A stretch of DNA of 39,254 nt from an uncultured Collinsella sp. (GTDB lineage: Bacteria > Actinomycetota > Coriobacteriia > Coriobacteriales > Coriobacteriaceae). Each line of letters starts with the position of its first letter. Position 1 is the first letter of the stretch. The stretch is taken from contig UQWS01000017.1 of assembly GCA_900544875.1 (NCBI GenBank), positions 1 through 39,254 of the forward strand, written 5' to 3'. Shown piece by piece: positions 33,749-39,254 of the stretch. Under the pieces are notes generated by a model. It was not told the origin of the DNA, ran no database searches, and worked only from the letters and a program-made list of their open reading frames with translations. A program made the translations under genes and the position numbers.

Positions 33749-33759
33749 AATTCCTGCAC

Positions 33760-33846
33760 GCGGGCGTGGCGGAATTGGCAGACGCGTACGGTTCAGGTCC
33801 GTATGGGGGCAACCCCATGAAGGTTCAAGTCCTTTCGCCCGCACCA
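33760..33846 (+). tRNA. tRNA-Leu (CAG anticodon)
   Basis: An 87-base class II tRNA with a long variable arm (TGGGGGCAACCCCA). The acceptor GCGGGCG pairs fully with CGCCCGC, and CCA is encoded. The anticodon loop TTCAGGT gives CAG. Confidence 0.96.
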
Positions 33847-33857
33847 TTAAATGAAAG

Positions 33858-33886
33858 AGCTCCCAGCAATGGGAGCTTTTTTGTTA
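33858..33886 (+). terminator. first tRNA-Leu terminator
   Basis: AGCTCCCA-GCAA-TGGGAGCT, then TTTTTT-rich tail. Confidence 0.9.
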
Positions 33887-34046
33887 TGTGCTCATCGCAG
33901 GGACTTGAACCTGTGAAGGAGCGAGCGTCAAGAAAACGCGGAGCGTTTTTAGCGAGCTGGCGAGTCCGCCGGCAGGCGGGCGAAGCCGGTGCGGATCCGC
34001 GAAGCGGATACGCGGACGTCCTTTCGCCCGCACCATGGATTGAAAG

Positions 34047-34075
34047 AGCTCCCAGCAATGGGAGCTTTTTTGTTA
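34047..34075 (+). terminator. second, duplicated tRNA-Leu terminator
   Basis: Identical hairpin and tail 189 bases after the first copy. Confidence 0.82.
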
Positions 34076-34134
34076 TGCACGATCTCCTTGGACGGGTATC
34101 CTAATGCCAACGTGTGCCTATCAGAGGAGAGACC

Positions 34135-35073
34135 ATGCTGTTTTCCGGTATCATCGCCGCCCTTACCAGCCTTTTGATTCCCATCATCATCCTGTTGTTG
34201 CTGCTCCCCAACGCCTGCTACGTCGTTGAGCAGCAGCACGCTGTGATCATCGAGCGCTTGGGTAAGTTCAATCGTATCGTCAACGCGGGCTTCCACGTGA
34301 AGGTGCCCGTGATTGACCGCAAGGCCGCCACGGTGAGTCTGCGCACCATGAAAAATGGTTTTGGCATCGACGTTAAGACCCAGGACAACGTGACCATTGG
34401 CCTTGAGGTCTCCGCTCAGTACCACGTGAGCTATGACATGGGCGCCGGCCCGGCAGATTCGGGCATCTACAAGAGCTACTACATGCTGCAGGAGCCCGTC
34501 GACCAGATGCGTGACTTCATCACCGACGCCCTGCGCTCTTCGATTCCTGTCTACACACTCGATGAGGTCTTTGCCAAGAAGGATGACATCGCCAAGGATG
34601 TCAACGCTACCGTTTCCGAGCAGATGGCCGCCTACGGCTTCACCCTCGTGTCGACGCTCATCACCAAAATCGCACTGCCGACCGAGGTTGAGAACTCCAT
34701 GAACGACATCAACGCCGCCCAGCGCAAGCGCGCTGCGGCACAGGAGCTCGCTGAGGCCGACCGCATCAAGCGCGTCACCGAGGCGACCGCCGAGGCCGAG
34801 GCAATGGAAAAGGCGGGCGAGGGCATCGCCAACCAGCGCAAGGCCATCGCGCTGGGCATCAAGGATTCGCTCGAGATCATCCAGGAGACGGGTGTCGGCA
34901 ATGACGAGGCCAACCAACTGTTCATGTTTACGCAGTGGTCCGAGATGATGACGGAGTTCGCTCGCACGGGTAAAACCTCGACGGTCGTGCTGCCGAGCGA
35001 CTTTTCGCAGTCGGCCTCTATGTTCGAGCAGATGCTGGCTGCCGGTAAGGTTCAGAACGAGTCAAAGGAGTAG
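34135..35073 (+). CDS. SPFH/band-7 domain membrane protein (stomatin/prohibitin-like)
   Basis: Membrane-anchored scaffold protein of the stomatin-prohibitin-flotillin-HflK/C superfamily, usually a partner of membrane proteases or lipid domains. The 312 residues have an N-terminal hydrophobic anchor (about 3-24), the band-7 domain from VEQQHAVIIERLGKFNRIV to about 190, then an Ala/Glu-rich coiled coil (AAQRKRAAAQELAEADRIKR) and a short tail. ATG 34135 follows AGAGGAGAG. No NfeD-type partner gene is adjacent. TATCCT near 34097 is a possible -10. It is followed seven bases later by rlmH, probably in one transcript. Confidence 0.88.
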   Translation: MLFSGIIAALTSLLIPIIILLLLLPNACYVVEQQHAVIIERLGKFNRIVNAGFHVKVPVIDRKAATVSLRTMKNGFGIDVKTQDNVTIGLEVSAQYHVSYDMGAGPADSGIYKSYYMLQEPVDQMRDFITDALRSSIPVYTLDEVFAKKDDIAKDVNATVSEQMAAYGFTLVSTLITKIALPTEVENSMNDINAAQRKRAAAQELAEADRIKRVTEATAEAEAMEKAGEGIANQRKAIALGIKDSLEIIQETGVGNDEANQLFMFTQWSEMMTEFARTGKTSTVVLPSDFSQSASMFEQMLAAGKVQNESKE

Positions 35074-35079
35074 ACACGC

Positions 35080-35550
35080 GTGAAATACACCGTCGTTTGT
35101 GTCGGTAAGCTCAAGGAGCGCTTTTGGAAGGACGCCTGCGCTGAGTACACCAAGCGCCTAGGTGCCTATGCCAAGGTGGATATCCGCGAGGTGGCCGATA
35201 TCGACCCGGCTAAGGCGGGCGGCGTGGATGCCGCGCGCGACAAGGAGGGGGCGGCGATTCTTGCCGCCTTGCCATCTCGAGCGCATTTGATCCTGCTGGC
35301 TATCGAGGGCAAGGAGCGCTCGAGCGAGGAGTTTTCGGCGAGGCTCGACGATCTTATGCTGCGAGGCAGCAGCGACATTGCCTTTGTAATCGGCGGTTCG
35401 GACGGCGTGAGTGATGAGGTGCGCGCCCGCGCCGACGAGATGCTCAGCTTTGGACGCATTACCTTGCCGCATAACCTGGCGCGTGTGGTGCTGCTAGAGC
35501 AGATTTACCGTGCCTGCAAGATCAGTCGTGGCGAGCCGTATCACAAATAG
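35080..35550 (+). CDS. rlmH: 23S rRNA (pseudouridine1915-N3)-methyltransferase
   Basis: SPOUT-class methyltransferase that modifies pseudouridine 1915 in helix 69 of 23S rRNA. The 156 residues end in the conserved YRACKISRGEPYHK. Also visible are LILLAIEGKERSSEEFS, FVIGGSDGVS (the S-adenosylmethionine knot) and LPHNLARVVLLEQIYRA. GTG 35080 is preceded by AAAGGAG. The length matches the family. Confidence 0.96.
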   Translation: MKYTVVCVGKLKERFWKDACAEYTKRLGAYAKVDIREVADIDPAKAGGVDAARDKEGAAILAALPSRAHLILLAIEGKERSSEEFSARLDDLMLRGSSDIAFVIGGSDGVSDEVRARADEMLSFGRITLPHNLARVVLLEQIYRACKISRGEPYHK

Positions 35551-35623
35551 GTCGGCAATACGAAACAATGCCGTGGGACAATAGCCTTCGTTTTGAGGAA
35601 TGTGTCTGAAAGGACTATGAGAT

Positions 35624-36394
35624 ATGAAGATTGGATTTGTCGGTTTTGGCAATATGGCGAGCGCTATGGCCGATGGCTGGATCGCTGCCGGTGTAGCTGC
35701 GAGCGACATGTGCGCCTGCGCGGGTCGCTACGACGCACTGGTTGAGCGCTGCGAGGCGCGCGGCATGGTCGCCTGTCACGATGCCGCCGAGGTTGTCGCC
35801 GCATCCGATATCGTGGTCGCTGCGGTCAAACCGTACATGATCGAGAAGGTATTCGCCCCGCTCAAGGACATTCTTGCCGACAAGGTCGTTCTGTCGGTTG
35901 CCTGGACTTGGGACAGTGCCAAGTGGGAGCAGGTCCTGCCGGGCGTCGCGCATATCTCGACGGTGCCCAACACGCCGGTTTCGGTAGGCGAGGGCGTCAT
36001 CGCCTGCGAGAAGGCTTCGACGCTTAACGACGAGCAGCGTGCTGTGGTGCTCGACCTGCTCGGTAAGCTTGGCGCTGTCGTCGAGCTCGACACAAGCCTG
36101 CTGTTTGTGGGCGGCACGGTGGGTGGTTGCGCTCCGGCATTTGTCGCTATGGCAATCGAGGCCCTGGGCGATGCAGCGGTCAAGCACGGTATCCCGCGTG
36201 CTGATGCCTATCGCATTGTGAGCCAGATGGTGCTGGGTACGGCAAAGCTGCAGCTCGCAACCGGTCAGCATCCCGCAGCGATGAAGGATGCCGTGTGCTC
36301 GCCCGGCGGTGCCACCATCAAGGGCGTCGTCGCGCTCGAGGACGCCGGCATGCGCAGCGCCCTGGTCAAGGCAATCGACGCAACCCTCCAGTAA
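35624..36394 (+). CDS. proC: pyrroline-5-carboxylate reductase
   Basis: Last step of proline synthesis: reduction of pyrroline-5-carboxylate with NAD(P)H. In the 256 residues the nucleotide-binding GFGNMASAM is at about 7-15, VAAVKPYM follows, then VPNTPVSVGEG. The catalytic C-terminal signature HPAAMKDAVCSPGGATIKGV, shown here at its 20-residue core, and ALEDAGMR are intact. The start follows AAGGACTATGAGAT, with AAGGA about 10 bases away. It is a single gene, followed by the inverted-repeat unit at 36407. Confidence 0.95.
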   Translation: MKIGFVGFGNMASAMADGWIAAGVAASDMCACAGRYDALVERCEARGMVACHDAAEVVAASDIVVAAVKPYMIEKVFAPLKDILADKVVLSVAWTWDSAKWEQVLPGVAHISTVPNTPVSVGEGVIACEKASTLNDEQRAVVLDLLGKLGAVVELDTSLLFVGGTVGGCAPAFVAMAIEALGDAAVKHGIPRADAYRIVSQMVLGTAKLQLATGQHPAAMKDAVCSPGGATIKGVVALEDAGMRSALVKAIDATLQ

Positions 36395-36406
36395 AACCTG
36401 CTATTT

Positions 36407-36541
36407 AGGGACAGGTTTATGTTGGCAGGTTTTTCCTGCGGTTTTGTCCTTTTAGCGAAAAGCGCCCCGCAACTGGCTCAATTCCAGTTGCGGGGCGCTT
36501 GCGTTTGCCCAGATAAAACCGACCAAAATAAACCTGTCCCT
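36407..36541. repeat. MITE-like nested inverted-repeat unit
   Basis: The outer arms carry AGGGACAGGTTTA and TAAACCTGTCCCT at the two ends of a unit of about 135 bp. Similarity continues inwards (ATGTTGGCAGGTTTT against AAAACCGACCAAAAT). Nested inside is a perfect 17-bp stem (36460-36476 with 36484-36500). It contains no gene. It may act as a terminator for both proC and the convergent small gene, or be a miniature inverted-repeat element. Confidence 0.75.
36460..36500. terminator. perfect 17-bp hairpin, possible bidirectional terminator
   Basis: AAGCGCCCCGCAACTGG pairs perfectly with its complement around CTCAATT. The T content on either side is modest, so its strength as a terminator is uncertain. 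It lies between two converging genes. Confidence 0.55.
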
Positions 36542-36551
36542 TTTTGGCGGG

Positions 36552-36725
36552 TTAGTCCCAGAAGCTGTCTTCTTCGTCCTCGGATTTGGGGCCGCGGTCG
36601 ACATACATCTTATGGGTGCGCTTCTCCATTACAAAGGCAAGAATCGCAAACAGCAGGATGCCGCCGGCGAAAAGGATGGCAAAACCGGTGCGGGTGCCAA
36701 ACAAAAAGGAAAAAACTGCGTCCAT
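36552..36725 (-). CDS. 57-aa single-pass membrane protein
   Basis: Read on the minus strand, ATG 36725 begins a 57-codon frame: MDAVFSFLFGTRTG, then a hydrophobic stretch (FAILFAGGILLFAILAFVM), then a basic patch EKRTHK and an acidic tail KSEDEEDSFWD before TAA. AAGAAGG lies 6-12 bases upstream. The design (short N-terminus, one membrane helix, positive then strongly acidic cytoplasmic tail) is that of conserved small membrane proteins of Coriobacteriia; it may correspond to DUF6724, which I recall but cannot confirm. It is transcribed divergently from serS and converges on the inverted-repeat unit. Function unknown. Confidence 0.8.
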   Translation of the reverse strand: MDAVFSFLFGTRTGFAILFAGGILLFAILAFVMEKRTHKMYVDRGPKSEDEEDSFWD

Positions 36726-36749
36726 TGGGTGCCTTCTTGCGTAGTTGAG

Positions 36750-36807
36750 TTGGGTCGTAAACGCTCATAAGTATATACTTGCCCATACATGTACAAGGTT
36801 GCAACCT
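36750..36807. promoter_or_regulatory. divergent promoter region of serS and the small membrane protein
   Basis: Plus strand: TTGGGT (36750-36755), 18-base spacer, TATACT (36774-36779). The overlapping minus-strand reading TATATA may serve the small gene. Two palindromes lie downstream of the plus -10: TACATGTA (36787-36794) and AGGTTGCAACCT (36796-36807). They may be a regulator site. Confidence 0.5.
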
Positions 36808-36836
36808 AAATGGAATGTATATCGCCGGAGGATCTA

Positions 36837-38120
36837 ATGCTTGATATCAAGTTTGTTCGCGAGAACCCTGATGCCATCGATGTCGCCATGGCTAACCGCC
36901 AGACGTCTTGGGATCGCGAGAAGTTCTTTGAGCTCGACGACGAGCGTCGTGCCGTCATCACCGAGGTTGAGGAACTTCAAGCCACGCGCAATGCCGAGTC
37001 CAAGAAGATCGGCGCCCTGATGAAGGAGGGCAAGAAGGACGAGGCCGAGGCCGCCAAGGAGGCCGTGCGCGCCGTCAACGAGAAGATTGACGGTCTGGCC
37101 GAGCGCCGCACCGCCCTCGAGCAGGAGCAGTACGACTTCATGGCTCACCTGCCCAACATTCCCTGCGAGGCCACGCCGTACGGCAAGGACGAGGACGAGA
37201 ACATCGAGCGCCGTCGTTGGGGCACCCCGCGCGAGTTCGACTTCGACTTTAAGCCGCACTGGGATCTGGGCACCGACCTCGACATCCTTGACTTCGAGCG
37301 CGGCAACAAGCTCTCCGGCAGCCGCTTCACCGTTCTCGGTGGCGCCGGCGCCCGTCTTGAGCGCGCCCTCATCAACTTCTTCCTCGATACGCACACCAGC
37401 CGTGGTTTTAAGGAGTGGTGGCCGCCCATCGTCGTCAAGCGTCAGACCATGTTCGGCACGGGCCAGCTGCCCAAGTTCGAGGACGACGCCTATCACGTCT
37501 CGGGCGACAACTTCCTGATCCCCACCGCCGAGGTCGTGCTCACCAACCTGCACGCCGGTGAGGTCCTCGACGCCGACACCCTGCCGCGCCGCTACACCGC
37601 CTTCACCCCCTGCTTCCGCGAGGAGGCCGGTTCCGCCGGTCGCGATACCCGTGGCATCATCCGTCAGCACGAGTTCGACAAGGTCGAGATGGTCAAGTTC
37701 GCTAAGCCGGAGGAGTCCGACGAGGAGCTCGAGAGCATGACCGCCGAGGCCGAGTACCTGCTGCAGCAGCTGGGCCTTCCGTATCGCGTGATTAGCCTGT
37801 GCACCGGCGACTTGGGCTTCTCTGCCCGTCAGACCTACGACATCGAGGTCTGGCTGCCGAGCTACAACGCCTACAAGGAGATCAGCTCCTGCTCCAACTG
37901 CGGTGACTTCCAGGCTCGCCGCGCCAACATCAAGTATCGCGACCCCGAGAACTTCAAGGGTTCGCGCTATCTGCACACCCTCAACGGTTCCGGCCTGCCG
38001 GCTGGCCGTACCATGGCTGCCATTCTGGAGAACTACCAGAACGCCGACGGCACCATCACGATCCCCGAGGTCCTGCGTCCCTACATGGGCGGCCTCGAGA
38101 AGATCGAGCCGGTCGCGTAA
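36837..38120 (+). CDS. serS: seryl-tRNA synthetase
   Basis: Class II synthetase that charges tRNA-Ser (and tRNA-Sec where present). In the 427 residues the N-terminal long coiled-coil arm covers about 30-105 (EVEELQATRNAESKKIGAL and onwards). Motif 2 is around FTPCFREEAGSAGRDTRGI and motif 3 around LNGSGLPAGRTMAAILENY. SSCSNCGDFQARR is the conserved serine-site region. I chose ATG 36837, which follows GGAGG and gives the standard MLDIKFVRENPD; the frame is open 27 bases further upstream. No T-box was found upstream. A hairpin terminator follows. Confidence 0.97.
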   Translation: MLDIKFVRENPDAIDVAMANRQTSWDREKFFELDDERRAVITEVEELQATRNAESKKIGALMKEGKKDEAEAAKEAVRAVNEKIDGLAERRTALEQEQYDFMAHLPNIPCEATPYGKDEDENIERRRWGTPREFDFDFKPHWDLGTDLDILDFERGNKLSGSRFTVLGGAGARLERALINFFLDTHTSRGFKEWWPPIVVKRQTMFGTGQLPKFEDDAYHVSGDNFLIPTAEVVLTNLHAGEVLDADTLPRRYTAFTPCFREEAGSAGRDTRGIIRQHEFDKVEMVKFAKPEESDEELESMTAEAEYLLQQLGLPYRVISLCTGDLGFSARQTYDIEVWLPSYNAYKEISSCSNCGDFQARRANIKYRDPENFKGSRYLHTLNGSGLPAGRTMAAILENYQNADGTITIPEVLRPYMGGLEKIEPVA

Positions 38121-38142
38121 CTTGGCTGCATAGGCGATATGC

Positions 38143-38171
38143 AAGGGCGCTCCTTCGGGGGCGCCCTATTT
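38143..38171 (+). terminator. terminator of serS
   Basis: AAGGGCGC pairs with GCGCCCT around TCCTTCGGGG, followed by ATTTC. The T-tract is short. Confidence 0.65.
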
Positions 38172-38220
38172 CGTGCGCAGGTCCATACCATGCCGTGCGG
38201 ACAGCTCAATAGAAAACACA

Positions 38221-38260
38221 CGAACAACTGTTCTGTATACAGCAATCTACCTGCTATGCT
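38221..38260 (+). promoter_or_regulatory. possible LexA-type box and promoter of the 125-aa gene
   Basis: CGAACAACTGTTC (38221-38233) fits the Gram-positive SOS core GAAC-N4-GTTC. It touches the likely -35 region of a promoter with TATGCT at 38255-38260. One such core is expected by chance in a window this size, so it is only a candidate. Confidence 0.35.
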
Positions 38261-38293
38261 TTTGCTAAATAAGAGCGAGAGAAAGGGGACGCG

Positions 38294-38671
38294 ATGGAGC
38301 TGTTTGATGATCGGGTGGTTTTGTTTGAGAGCGACGAGGGCGGGGAGTACCTGCTTGTAACGTGTGAGCCGTCTGGCATGGGTGGCCTGGTGGTTCGACA
38401 GACGAGCGGGGGTCCGTTGACCCAATGGTGCTTTGAGGAGTCGCCTCATGTGGTTGAGACGTTTGTGGCGCACGAGGGGCTTGTGGCCCTGGAGCATTTC
38501 TATGGGGTCCGGACATCTAACCAGGTTGCTCGCATGTTGAGTATCTCGTTTGCCGATTATGATTGTGCCCAGCGGGTGAGATCGCTCCTGAGGGAACTTG
38601 ATGCTAAGTTTGACGTGATCGAAAAGCCAATCGATCGTACGGGGAACGACGGTATATGCGGAGCAGCATGA
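38294..38671 (+). CDS. unknown 125-aa protein
   Basis: I do not recognise the family. The 125 residues are soluble and slightly acidic, with no membrane helix and no signal peptide. The first half is beta-rich (DRVVLFESDEGGEYLLVTCEP, of which VVLFES and YLLVTCEP look like strands). The second half has helices around SPHVVETFVAHEGL and DCAQRVRSLLRELDAKFDVIE. Two to three cysteines are scattered without a metal pattern. AAAGGGG precedes ATG 38294. It stands alone between serS and tRNA-Arg, behind a possible SOS box. Confidence 0.7.
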   Translation: MELFDDRVVLFESDEGGEYLLVTCEPSGMGGLVVRQTSGGPLTQWCFEESPHVVETFVAHEGLVALEHFYGVRTSNQVARMLSISFADYDCAQRVRSLLRELDAKFDVIEKPIDRTGNDGICGAA

Positions 38672-38707
38672 CAAGACTGCGTTCCACAAAAAAGTTTGAA
38701 ATTGTGC

Positions 38708-38738
38708 TTGACTCCAATAAGCTAAAGTGGTTTTATAT
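38708..38738 (+). promoter_or_regulatory. promoter of tRNA-Arg
   Basis: TTGACT (38708-38713) is followed after 17-19 bases by TTTTAT/TTATAT (38731-38738). The tRNA begins at 38749. Confidence 0.6.
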
Positions 38739-38748
38739 GTCTTGCGCT

Positions 38749-38825
38749 GCGGCGTTACCTCAGCTGGATAGAGGGTCTGACTACGAATCAGAACGTCATA
38801 GGTTCGAATCCTATACGCCGCACCA
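38749..38825 (+). tRNA. tRNA-Arg (ACG anticodon)
   Basis: A 77-base tRNA with CCA encoded. The acceptor GCGGCGT pairs fully with ACGCCGC; the anticodon loop CTACGAA gives ACG; the T-arm is ATAGGTTCGAATCCTAT. Confidence 0.96.
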
Positions 38826-38836
38826 ATTGAAATTGA

Positions 38837-38865
38837 AAGCCTCCGGCAACGGGGGCTTTTCTTTT
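38837..38865 (+). terminator. first tRNA-Arg terminator
   Basis: AAGCCTCCG-GCAA-CGGGGGCTT (one G-T pair), then TTCTTTT. Confidence 0.87.
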
Positions 38866-39027
38866 ACGCCGGCACCCCATGGATTCGAACCTCGGTCGAG
38901 GCGCGAGCGTGAAGCGGACGCGGAGCGTCCGTAGCGAGCGGGCGAGCGCGCCGGCAGGCGGGCGAAGCCGGCGCGGATCCGCGGAGCGGATGCGCGGAAT
39001 CCTATACGCCGCACCAATTGAAATTGA

Positions 39028-39056
39028 AAGCCTCCGGCAACGGGGGCTTTTCTTTT
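39028..39056 (+). terminator. second, duplicated tRNA-Arg terminator
   Basis: Identical hairpin and T-tail 191 bases after the first. Confidence 0.82.
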
Positions 39057-39178
39057 ATGGCAGCACCGCATGGATTCGAACCTCGGTCGAGGCACGAACA
39101 ACTTAATTATCACTCCGTGGTTGATTTCCGATCTCAGCCGAACACATTGAGCAAATAGGCCATTCCCGCAGTTAGCTG

Positions 39179-39220
39179 AACGCCCCCGCGGCCCCTCCCG
39201 GGGCCCGGGGGCGCCGTTTT
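39179..39220 (+). terminator. strong GC hairpin with T-tail
   Basis: A stem of about 14 bp (CGCCCCCGCGGCCCC against GGGGCCCGGGGGCG, one bulge) is followed by CCGTTTT. It lies just before a likely start codon, so it is either the end of an upstream transcript or an attenuator of the next gene. Confidence 0.75.
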
Positions 39221-39242
39221 CCCAGTTGAAGGAACGGTGGAG

Positions 39243-39254
39243 ATGTGTTTCGAT
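39243..39254 (+). CDS. start of a further gene, cut by the window edge
   Basis: ATG at 39243 lies ten bases after AAGGA (39229-39233) and is followed by TGT TTC GAT. Only four codons (MCFD) are visible, so nothing can be said about function, and the start itself is tentative. Confidence 0.35.

Larger units (their letters stand above)
33829..34077 (+). repeat. tRNA-Leu tail duplication with inverted T-arm and hairpin array
   Basis: A 60-bp direct repeat (33829-33888 and 34018-34077, three mismatches in the linker) holds the tRNA 3' end and terminator. The 129-bp spacer starts with an exact 12-bp inverted T-arm copy (GGACTTGAACCT, 33901-33912, against 33821-33832). Then come hairpins at 33933-33949 (GGA loop), 33966-33979 and 33995-34009 (GAA loop), and an enclosing pair GTCCGC/GCGGAC (33964-33969, 34012-34017). 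The last 50 bases of the spacer closely match the tRNA-Arg element. Confidence 0.92.
38806..39096 (+). repeat. tRNA-Arg tail duplication with two inverted T-arms and a hairpin array
   Basis: Exact 61-bp direct copies (38806-38866, 38997-39057) carry the tRNA 3' end and terminator. After a short divergent stretch, both are followed by an identical 25-bp block starting CATGGATTCGAACC. Within it GGATTCGAACCT (38881-38892 and 39072-39083) is an exact inverted copy of the T-arm core at 38800-38811. Only the first copy continues into hairpins: 38915-38931 (GGA loop), 38948-38974 and 38977-38991 (GGA loop). Confidence 0.92.

Noticed and set aside
38811..39113. Minus-strand frame across the tRNA-Arg tail repeats, and a similar one at 33825-34058
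   Set aside because: They are composed of the duplicated tail and hairpin array only. No start site is supported.

Overview
The window is a GC-rich, gene-dense chromosomal segment, most likely from a Coriobacteriia gut actinobacterium of the Collinsella type. The grounds are the high-GC codon usage, the set of housekeeping genes, a monoderm-style Tad pilus cluster with no secretin, a T-box in front of pheS, and small lineage-type proteins. This assignment is inference from style, not from a database match. No rRNA, CRISPR array, prophage or plasmid gene was seen.

Layout. 1-470: a perfect 40-bp palindrome and a broken IS110-type transposase start with its upstream non-coding end. 468-2042 (-): M32 carboxypeptidase. 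2175-6261: T-box leader, pheS and pheT, with a hairpin-rich gap between the two genes. 6373-9224: a probable nickel ECF transporter (nikMN-like, cbiQ-like, ecfA-like) behind a promoter carrying a NikR-like operator. 9304-10152: zinc-dependent phospholipase C-like protein. 10149-11222 (-): unknown nuclease-like protein. 11645-13105 (-): pyruvate kinase. 13548-17652: calcium-type P-ATPase, then rsgA. 17905-27507: a 12-gene, translationally coupled Tad/Flp pilus operon ending in a DUF192 gene. 27665-28000: tRNA-Phe with a duplicated tail. 28221-33716: GH5-like protein lacking key catalytic residues, rsmI, metG, rsmA(ksgA), tatD. 33760-34077: tRNA-Leu with a duplicated tail. 34135-36394: SPFH/band-7 protein, rlmH, proC. 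36395-36725: a nested inverted-repeat unit and a 57-aa membrane protein. 36837-38671: serS and an unknown 125-aa gene. 38749-39083: tRNA-Arg with a duplicated tail, then a terminator-like hairpin and the first codons of a further gene.

How the genes work together. Several loci serve translation: pheST, metG, serS, three tRNAs, rsmA, rsmI, rlmH and rsgA. The T-box lets uncharged tRNA-Phe control pheS, and probably pheT. The nik locus is a complete ECF module under one promoter. The Tad operon encodes the assembly ATPase, a TadZ/CpaE-type ATPase, two inner-membrane platform proteins, CpaB, an Flp pilin and several TadE/TadG-like pseudopilins, but no prepilin peptidase.

The most unusual signal is shared by all three tRNA genes. 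Each is followed by its terminator, then an inverted copy of its own T-arm core, then an array of short GC-rich hairpins, and then a second copy of the tRNA 3' end plus the same terminator. The period is 186, 189 and 191 bp. I found no feature class I know that explains this, and it is my main candidate for an undescribed element.
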